From: Afipia felis ATCC 53690
Lineage (GTDB): Bacteria; Pseudomonadota; Alphaproteobacteria; Rhizobiales; Xanthobacteraceae
Length of the DNA stretch: 64,000 bases
Direction of reading: 5' to 3'
NCBI RefSeq assembly: GCF_000314735.2
Contig: NZ_KB375270.1
Location: 3,664,001 to 3,728,000 of the forward strand
Shown in pieces: positions 58,688-64,000 of the stretch. Position 1 is the stretch's first letter; every line of letters starts with the position of its first letter. The notes below the pieces were generated by a model that did not search any database, was not told the origin of the DNA, and saw only the letters and a program-made list of their open reading frames with translations. The translations under genes and the position numbers were made by a program.

Positions 58688-61531
58688 TTAAGACAGCGCT
58701 TTCGTGACTGCGCTGTTGATGGCGGCAAGTCCCTTGGCGACATCTCCCTTGATGTGAAGCCGCAGGGCGCGGCGGTCACGTTCGGTGAGCACGTCGAAAT
58801 CGCCGCGCGCCTGCGCGGCCTTGATGATGCCGAAGCTCGCTTTCTGGCCCGGCACCGGCAGGTCCTTGGCATCGTCGGCGGTGATCTGCACGAACACGCC
58901 GGTGTTCGGCCCGCCCTTGTAGGCCTGCCCGGTGGAATGCTGGAAGCGCGGACCGAAGCCCGTGCAGGTGGCAACGCGTTTGGTGTCGCGGATAGCGATG
59001 CGCGCCTTCTGGAGGGCCGCGATATCCTTGTCATTATGGTCGATGTAAGCGAGCAGGGCGGCGTAGTCGCCGGACTCGATGCGGGAGAAATGCGCCTTGA
59101 GCCACGATGCCACCGTGCCGTCTGCGCCTGCCTCGCGCAGCGCCTCGGCGTTGTTGTGGTCGGTATAGACCACGAGATTGCCATCGGTGACGAGCGGTTC
59201 TTCCTGCGGCAGCGTGCCGGATTTCTCGAACGCGGCAGTGAGTTCGCGTGTCTTCACCTTGGCGGCCTCGACGTCGGGCTGGTCGAACGGATTGACGCCG
59301 ATCACGCTGCCCGCGACCGCGGTCGCCATTTCGAAACGGAAGAACTCCTGCCCGATATGAGCGGCGTCCGTCACCGCAATGCGGATGACGGGGTGGCCTG
59401 CCTGTTCGAGCGCCGCGAGTGCAGCTTCGCGCGAGGTATCGCCCTTGAGTGCGAGATCGACGAACACGCGGTCGTCGCCATAGACATTGGGTTGTCCCAG
59501 CGGCTCGTCGGCGAGCGGGATCAGCGCGCGGCCGTTCTTGCCGGTGGACTCGGCGATCAACTGTTCGGTCCATGCGCCGAAGTCTTCGATCTGGTTCGAT
59601 GCCGACAGAGTCACCTTGTCACGTCCGGCACGTGCCGCCGCGCCAAGCGCGAGGCCGAGCTGGATGCCGGGGTTCTCATGCGGCGGCACGTCAGCGCCAC
59701 AGGCATGCGCCATCGCACCGGCTGCTTCGAGGAATTTCTTAAGGTCGATGCCGGCTGCAGCCGCCGGCACTAGGCCGAACGGCGAGATCACCGAATAGCG
59801 CCCGCCAATGCTCGGCTCGCCACGGAAAACGTGGATGAAGTTGCGCTCGCGTGCGACCCTCTCTAGCGACGAACCAGGATCGGTGACGGCGACGAAGTGC
59901 ACGCCGGGGCTCTCACCGCTCACTTCCTCTACGCGGTTGAAGAAGTAATCCATCAGCGCGTTCGGCTCGGTGGTGCCGCCGGACTTGCTGGAGACGATGA
60001 ACAGTGTCCGGGTCAGGTTGATGGAGTTCTCCACGCGCTTGATCTGCGCAGGGTCCATGGAATCGAGAATGTGCAGCTTCGGGAAGCCCTTCACCGGCTG
60101 GAAGGTGGTGGCGAGCACTTCGGGGCCGAGGCTCGATCCGCCCATGCCGAGCACGACGGCATCGGTGAATTTCGCGCGCTTCACCGCGTCGGAGAAGCGC
60201 TGGTAGAGCTTCAGCGAATCCTGCTCGCGCTCGACGGCATCCAGCCAGCCGAGCCATTTGGCTTCGTCATGATTGGTCCACACCGAGGCGTCGCGCTTCC
60301 AGAGCCTGCGGCCCTTGCCTTCGGCGCGCCAGTCGTCGGTCAGTGCCTTGGTGGTGCGGGTGAGATCATCACCCAGCGCGAGCGCCTGCGTGTCGATCTT
60401 CGCGCCGAGCATCCGCGCGCGCTTGGAGGCCACTGCGCCAAGGAGCTGGTCGGCAGCTTCGGAAAACAACCGCACGCCGTCGTCCACCAGATGATCCGTA
60501 ATGGAGTCCAGCGAGATACCTGCGTCCGCAAGGTCGGCCAGCACCTGCGCGGCTTCAGGGACGTTCTCCTCCAGCGTGTCGCGGACCTTGCCGTGGTCAC
60601 GGAAGGCATCGAGCGTCGCGGGCGGCACGGTGTTGACCGTGTCCCGGCCGATCAGCTCCTCGACGTAGAGCACGTCGCTGTAGGCTTTGTTCTTGGTGCC
60701 GGTCGAAGCCCAGAGTAGGCGCTGCACGCGGGCGCCCTTGGCTTCCAGTGCCTTCCAACGATCAGAGGCGATAACTTTCTTGTAGTGCTGGTAGGCGAGC
60801 TTGGCATTGGCGACGGCGACCTTGCCCTTGAGCGATGCAAGGTGCGCCTTGCGGTCCTCGTCATTGGCGGCGGCGATCTTGTCGTCAAGCTGGCGGTCCA
60901 CCGCGGTGTCGATGCGGCTGACGAAGAACGAGGCGACGCTCGCGACTTTGGACAGGTCGCCGCCTTTTGCTGCGAATTTCTCCAGCCCGGAGATGTAGGC
61001 CTCCAGCACCTGCGCATAGACCTTCTGCGAGAACAGCAGCGTGATGTTGATGCTCAGCCCCTCGGACGTGAGTTGCTCGATCGCGGGCAGGCCTTCGTGA
61101 GTGCCGGGCACCTTCACCATCAAATTCTTGCGGTGGACGGACTTCCACAGCCGCCGCGCTTCATTGAGCGTGCCTTCGGTATCGAGCGCGAGATAGGGCG
61201 AAACCTCGAGGCTGACATAGCCGTCATGGCCGTGGAGTTCATCGTACACCGGCTTCAGCACGTCGGCCGCGTTCTGGATGTCCTCGATGGCGACGGATTC
61301 ATAAAGGTCGATCACCGAGCGGTCGCCGCCCTTCAGCAGCTTCTCGAACGCGGCATCGTATTCGTCGCCTGTGCCGATGGCCTTCTCGAAAATGGACGGG
61401 TTGGATGTGACGCCGCGCACACCGTCGCGCTCGATCAGCGCTTTCAGCTCTCCCTTGGCAATGAAGCCGCGCGCGAGGAAATCGAGCCAGATCGACTGGC
61501 CATGGTTCTGCAATTCTTTGAGAGGATTCAT
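58688..61531 (-). CDS. Bifunctional transaldolase / glucose-6-phosphate isomerase
   Basis: A 947-residue fusion. Residues 1-370 are a transaldolase of the TalB2 class, with VTSNPSIFEKA at 41-51 and Schiff-base Lys140 in LMVKVPGTHEG. Residues about 400-947 are a phosphoglucose isomerase with LGMGGSSLGPEVL, the SKSGGTTEPNA loop (around 514) and a late Lys/Glu region. The fusion joins fructose-6-phosphate production by transaldolase to its conversion to G6P, closing the pentose-phosphate cycle. ATGA overlap with tkt. Confidence 0.95.
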   Translation of the reverse strand: MNPLKELQNHGQSIWLDFLARGFIAKGELKALIERDGVRGVTSNPSIFEKAIGTGDEYDAAFEKLLKGGDRSVIDLYESVAIEDIQNAADVLKPVYDELHGHDGYVSLEVSPYLALDTEGTLNEARRLWKSVHRKNLMVKVPGTHEGLPAIEQLTSEGLSINITLLFSQKVYAQVLEAYISGLEKFAAKGGDLSKVASVASFFVSRIDTAVDRQLDDKIAAANDEDRKAHLASLKGKVAVANAKLAYQHYKKVIASDRWKALEAKGARVQRLLWASTGTKNKAYSDVLYVEELIGRDTVNTVPPATLDAFRDHGKVRDTLEENVPEAAQVLADLADAGISLDSITDHLVDDGVRLFSEAADQLLGAVASKRARMLGAKIDTQALALGDDLTRTTKALTDDWRAEGKGRRLWKRDASVWTNHDEAKWLGWLDAVEREQDSLKLYQRFSDAVKRAKFTDAVVLGMGGSSLGPEVLATTFQPVKGFPKLHILDSMDPAQIKRVENSINLTRTLFIVSSKSGGTTEPNALMDYFFNRVEEVSGESPGVHFVAVTDPGSSLERVARERNFIHVFRGEPSIGGRYSVISPFGLVPAAAAGIDLKKFLEAAGAMAHACGADVPPHENPGIQLGLALGAAARAGRDKVTLSASNQIEDFGAWTEQLIAESTGKNGRALIPLADEPLGQPNVYGDDRVFVDLALKGDTSREAALAALEQAGHPVIRIAVTDAAHIGQEFFRFEMATAVAGSVIGVNPFDQPDVEAAKVKTRELTAAFEKSGTLPQEEPLVTDGNLVVYTDHNNAEALREAGADGTVASWLKAHFSRIESGDYAALLAYIDHNDKDIAALQKARIAIRDTKRVATCTGFGPRFQHSTGQAYKGGPNTGVFVQITADDAKDLPVPGQKASFGIIKAAQARGDFDVLTERDRRALRLHIKGDVAKGLAAINSAVTKALS

Positions 61532-63621
61532 GATGCCTTGTTCTGTTCGATTTGACGCAATGCCGCTTCGACAACCTTATCCGGTGTGAAGCCGAATTTC
61601 TTCAACAGATCCTTCAGCGGCGCCGAGGCGCCGAAAGTATGCATACCGATGATGGCACCGGAAGGGCCTGCGTAGCGATCCCAGCCGATGGCGGAGCCTT
61701 GCTCCACAGCCACGCGCGCGGTGATGTGCGGGGGCAGGACGGTGTCGCGGTAGGATTTGTCCTGTTTCTCGAACAGATCCCATGACGGCATGCTGACCAC
61801 GCGGGCGCGGATGCCGCGGGATTTCAGATCCTCATAGGCGGCGACGCACAATTGTACCTCGCTGCCGGTGCCGATCAGGATCACCTGCGGCTCGCCGTCG
61901 CCATCCGCCATCACATAGGCGCCGCGCGCGAGGCCGGAGGCGGAGGCATATTTGCCGCGGTCGAAGATCGGCAGAGCCTGGCGGCTCAGCACCAGCGCGG
62001 CCGGTTCGTCCCGCAACGTGAAAATCACTTTGTAGGCCTCGCGCACCTCGTTGGCGTCTGCCGGACGCAGGGTCACGAGGCCTGGAATGGCGCGCAAACC
62101 AGCCAGTTGTTCGACTGGCTGATGGGTCGGGCCGTCCTCGCCGACGCCGATGGAGTCGTGGGTGAAGACATGGAAGATCGGCAGCCGCATCAGCGCGGCG
62201 AGCCGGATCGGCGGGCGCATGTAGTCCGAGAAGATCAGGAAGGTCGCGCCATATCCGCGCAGATGGCATAGGCCGAGCCCGTTGACGATCGCGCCCATGC
62301 CGTGCTCGCGGACACCGAAATGCATGTTGCGACCGCCTGGCGAATTCTTCTCCAGCGCGCCCATGCCCTCCGTGGTGAGCTTGGTCTTAGTGGACGGCGC
62401 GAGGTCGGCCGCGCCGCCCAGCACCCACGGCAATTCCTCGGCGATGGCGTTCAGCACTTTTCCTGAAGCCTCGCGGGTGGCGATGCCTTTCGCGTCCGGT
62501 TTGAAGACGGGCAGGGTGCTGGCCCAGTTCTCGGGCAAGCCGTGCTTCAGGCAGCGTTCGATCTGACCCGCCTCGCGGGGATATTCCTTCGCATAATCCT
62601 TGAAGCCTTTTTCCCAAGCTTCGCGCGCGGCTGCACCGCGTTTGCCGATGCCATCATGGAAGCGTTCGCGCACGCCGTCGGGTACGTAGAAGTCCTTGTC
62701 CTGCGGAAAGCCGAGAAATGCCTTCGTCTTCTTGACCTCTTCGACGCCAAGCGCGTCGCTGTGGATTTTCGAGGTGCCCTGCATGTCGGGCGCGCCGTAG
62801 CCGATCACGCTGTTGACGATGATGAGGGTCGGGCGGCCCTTGGTCTCGCGGAATTCTTCCAGCGTGGAGCGGACGCGGTTGCAGTCGTTGGCGTCGGCGA
62901 CATTCGTGACGTGCCAGCCATATCCGCGGAAGCGCTCGGCGACGTTTTCATCGAAGGCGAGTTCGGTGTGACCTTCGATGGTGACGGTGTTGCTGTCGTA
63001 GATCCAGCACAGGTTGTCGAGACCGAGATGGCCCGCGAGCGATGCCGCTTCCGAGGCGACGCCTTCCATCAGATCGCCATCGCTGCAGATGGTGTAGACA
63101 TTGAAATCGAAAACGGTGTGGCCCGGCTTGTTGTAATGTGCGCCTAACCAGCGCGAGGCGATCGCCATGCCGACGCTGTTGCCGCAGCCCTGTCCAAGCG
63201 GGCCGGTGGTGGTCTCGACGCCGGTGGTGTGGCCATATTCCGGGTGGCCCGGCGTCACGCTGTCGATCTGGCGAAAGTGTTCGATGTCGTCGAGCGTCAC
63301 CGCGAGCTTGTCGGTGACCTTGCCGTCCTTCAGCCGCTTGATGCCGGCGAGATGGATGAGGGAGTAAAGCAGCATTGAGGCGTGGCCGCAGGACAGCACG
63401 AAGCGGTCGCGGTTTGGCCATAGCGGCTCATTGGGATCGTAGCGCAGCACCTCCTGCCACAGCGTATAGGCGACGGGAGCGAGGCCCATCGGCGCCCCGG
63501 CATGGCCTGAATTGGCTTTCTGCACGGCATCGACGGTGAGGGTGCGGATGGTGTTGATGCAGAGCTGATCGATGTCGGTCTGATGGGTGCGATCACCCGA
63601 TGTCGAACGCGGAGCATCCAT
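61528..63621 (-). CDS. tkt: Transketolase
   Basis: A 697-residue thiamine-diphosphate enzyme moving two-carbon units between sugar phosphates. GHAGAPMGLAPVAYTLW near residue 40, the GDGD-type ThDP motif SDGDLMEGVASEA (about 155-167), and EDGPTHQPVEQLAGLR in the pyrimidine domain. ATG 63621 is preferred; the open frame extends 19 codons further. First gene of the operon; an EcfG promoter lies 75 bases upstream. Confidence 0.95.
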   Translation of the reverse strand: MDAPRSTSGDRTHQTDIDQLCINTIRTLTVDAVQKANSGHAGAPMGLAPVAYTLWQEVLRYDPNEPLWPNRDRFVLSCGHASMLLYSLIHLAGIKRLKDGKVTDKLAVTLDDIEHFRQIDSVTPGHPEYGHTTGVETTTGPLGQGCGNSVGMAIASRWLGAHYNKPGHTVFDFNVYTICSDGDLMEGVASEAASLAGHLGLDNLCWIYDSNTVTIEGHTELAFDENVAERFRGYGWHVTNVADANDCNRVRSTLEEFRETKGRPTLIIVNSVIGYGAPDMQGTSKIHSDALGVEEVKKTKAFLGFPQDKDFYVPDGVRERFHDGIGKRGAAAREAWEKGFKDYAKEYPREAGQIERCLKHGLPENWASTLPVFKPDAKGIATREASGKVLNAIAEELPWVLGGAADLAPSTKTKLTTEGMGALEKNSPGGRNMHFGVREHGMGAIVNGLGLCHLRGYGATFLIFSDYMRPPIRLAALMRLPIFHVFTHDSIGVGEDGPTHQPVEQLAGLRAIPGLVTLRPADANEVREAYKVIFTLRDEPAALVLSRQALPIFDRGKYASASGLARGAYVMADGDGEPQVILIGTGSEVQLCVAAYEDLKSRGIRARVVSMPSWDLFEKQDKSYRDTVLPPHITARVAVEQGSAIGWDRYAGPSGAIIGMHTFGASAPLKDLLKKFGFTPDKVVEAALRQIEQNKAS

Positions 63622-63695
63622 TGGAATTTTCCCGGCGTGGCTGAAAATTATGTCCTGCGCCCCGAGCCCCGGCGGCAAAGCTATAACTGGAATAA

Positions 63696-63720
63696 AACGG
63701 GCGTAAGACGGGAAGGTTCC
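63696..63720 (-). promoter_or_regulatory. EcfG (general stress response) promoter of the tkt operon
   Basis: On the minus strand GGAAC (63720-63716), exactly 16 bases, then CGTT (63699-63696). Perfect match to the consensus, facing tkt, with a predicted leader of roughly 65-70 bases. Confidence 0.75.
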
Positions 63721-63822
63721 GCTGTCTCACGGTGTCGCGGCGATGTGAAGATGCGGCGGGATTGTGCTGTCCGCTTGTGCAGGATGCGGACTTTTCGCAA
63801 GATAACAGTCGCGGAGGCACGT

Positions 63823-63909
63823 ATGAGAGTAGCAATAGGTGTGGTGATCGGGTTGGCGGTCGGCTATCTCGCGATGTATTATTTCAGAAGCGGACATTTG
63901 CCGTTCTGA
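63823..63909 (+). CDS. Small 28-residue membrane peptide
   Basis: A 28-residue peptide beginning MRVAIGVVIGLAVGYLAMYY: a single hydrophobic helix with a short polar end. GGAGGCACGT gives a strong ribosome site. Possibly a real small membrane protein; no family recognised. Confidence 0.5.
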   Translation: MRVAIGVVIGLAVGYLAMYYFRSGHLPF

Positions 63910-63960
63910 TCTGCGGCCATAGCAGCCATGCTTGGTGGCCGTAGCGAAAGTTAAAGGATG

Positions 63961-64000
63961 ATGATGAGCGACGAACTTCCCGACCGCCTTTCGGTCGACC
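63961..64000 (+). CDS. DUF3297 protein, N-terminal start (partial)
   Basis: Twelve or thirteen codons before the window ends; begins MSDELPDRLSVD, the usual opening of DUF3297 (about 80 residues; glutathione-peroxidase-like annotation is not supported by function). Two adjacent ATGs (63961, 63964) after AAAGG. Partial, so confidence is moderate. Confidence 0.6.
   Translation, partial: MMSDELPDRLSVD

Noticed and set aside
58010..59773. Open frame of 587 codons on the plus strand opposite gnd and tal-pgi
   Set aside because: Spans two real genes in antisense, with shadow-type composition and no ribosome site.

Overview
The window looks like chromosomal DNA from a GC-rich alphaproteobacterium, most likely a Bradyrhizobiaceae/Nitrobacteraceae relative (Bradyrhizobium, Afipia/Oligotropha, Rhodopseudomonas type). 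This is an inference. It rests on the FnrN-type regulator with a C-x2-C-x7-C cluster, the DUF2478-MogA-nar arrangement, the YcjX/YcjF pair, the DUF3297 start at the right edge, the transaldolase-phosphoglucose isomerase fusion, and GGAAC-N16/17-CGTT promoters of the alphaproteobacterial general stress sigma factor EcfG. Almost all sequence is coding. I see no rRNA, tRNA, CRISPR array, insertion sequence or phage.

Layout. (1) 1-11550: respiratory nitrate reduction, all on +: end of narK, then narG-narH-narJ-narI, a cytoplasmic parvulin-type isomerase, a small orphan protein with a Cys/His tail, mogA, a DUF2478 protein, an FnrN-like oxygen sensor and nnrS. Stop/start overlaps suggest one long transcript up to DUF2478. 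(2) 11569-17017: a GntR/UTRA repressor diverging from a TRAP transporter (P-Q-M) followed by a two-subunit aconitase X. (3) 17193-27251: a Gly/Tyr-rich secreted protein, an ABC exporter, a GT4 glycosyltransferase, an MFS transporter, a PRC-barrel protein, a glycogen-debranching-type enzyme and a large MscS channel. At least the debranching enzyme has a perfect EcfG promoter. (4) 27563-30152: an altronate/galactarate dehydratase-type gene diverging from a LysR regulator. (5) 30186-38425: a LysR regulator diverging from a branched-chain/amide-type ABC importer with a fused permease-ATPase, a metal-dependent cyclase and an amidase. (6) 38746-47787: a CBS protein, a small orphan, a GntR-controlled cluster (orphan periplasmic binding protein, HIBADH-type dehydrogenase, CMD-family protein), a ketopantoate-reductase-like enzyme, a flavin monooxygenase, a formamidase-like hydrolase, a peptidoglycan amidase and two uncharacterised proteins. 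(7) 47961-52088: cold-shock protein, a secreted His/Gly-rich small protein, YcjF- and YcjX-like proteins, a possible 30-residue ORF and a haemolysin III family membrane protein. (8) 52198-63621: a GH15 glucoamylase/trehalase-like enzyme convergent with a seven-gene pentose-phosphate operon, tkt > tal-pgi > gnd > zwf > pgl > gntK > HAD phosphatase, preceded by a second perfect EcfG promoter. A 28-residue membrane peptide and the start of a DUF3297 gene close the window.

How they fit. Block 1 combines the nitrate reductase, its chaperone, Mo-cofactor synthesis, oxygen sensing and NO stress response. Blocks 3 and 8 together suggest stress-induced glucan turnover feeding G6P into NADPH production. 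Blocks 2, 4, 5 and 6 are separate catabolic islands, several with their own regulator and a visible operator-like palindrome. The strongest candidates for something new are the nar-linked orphan with the CTCGGHGGC tail, and the EcfG-linked glucan/pentose-phosphate circuit.
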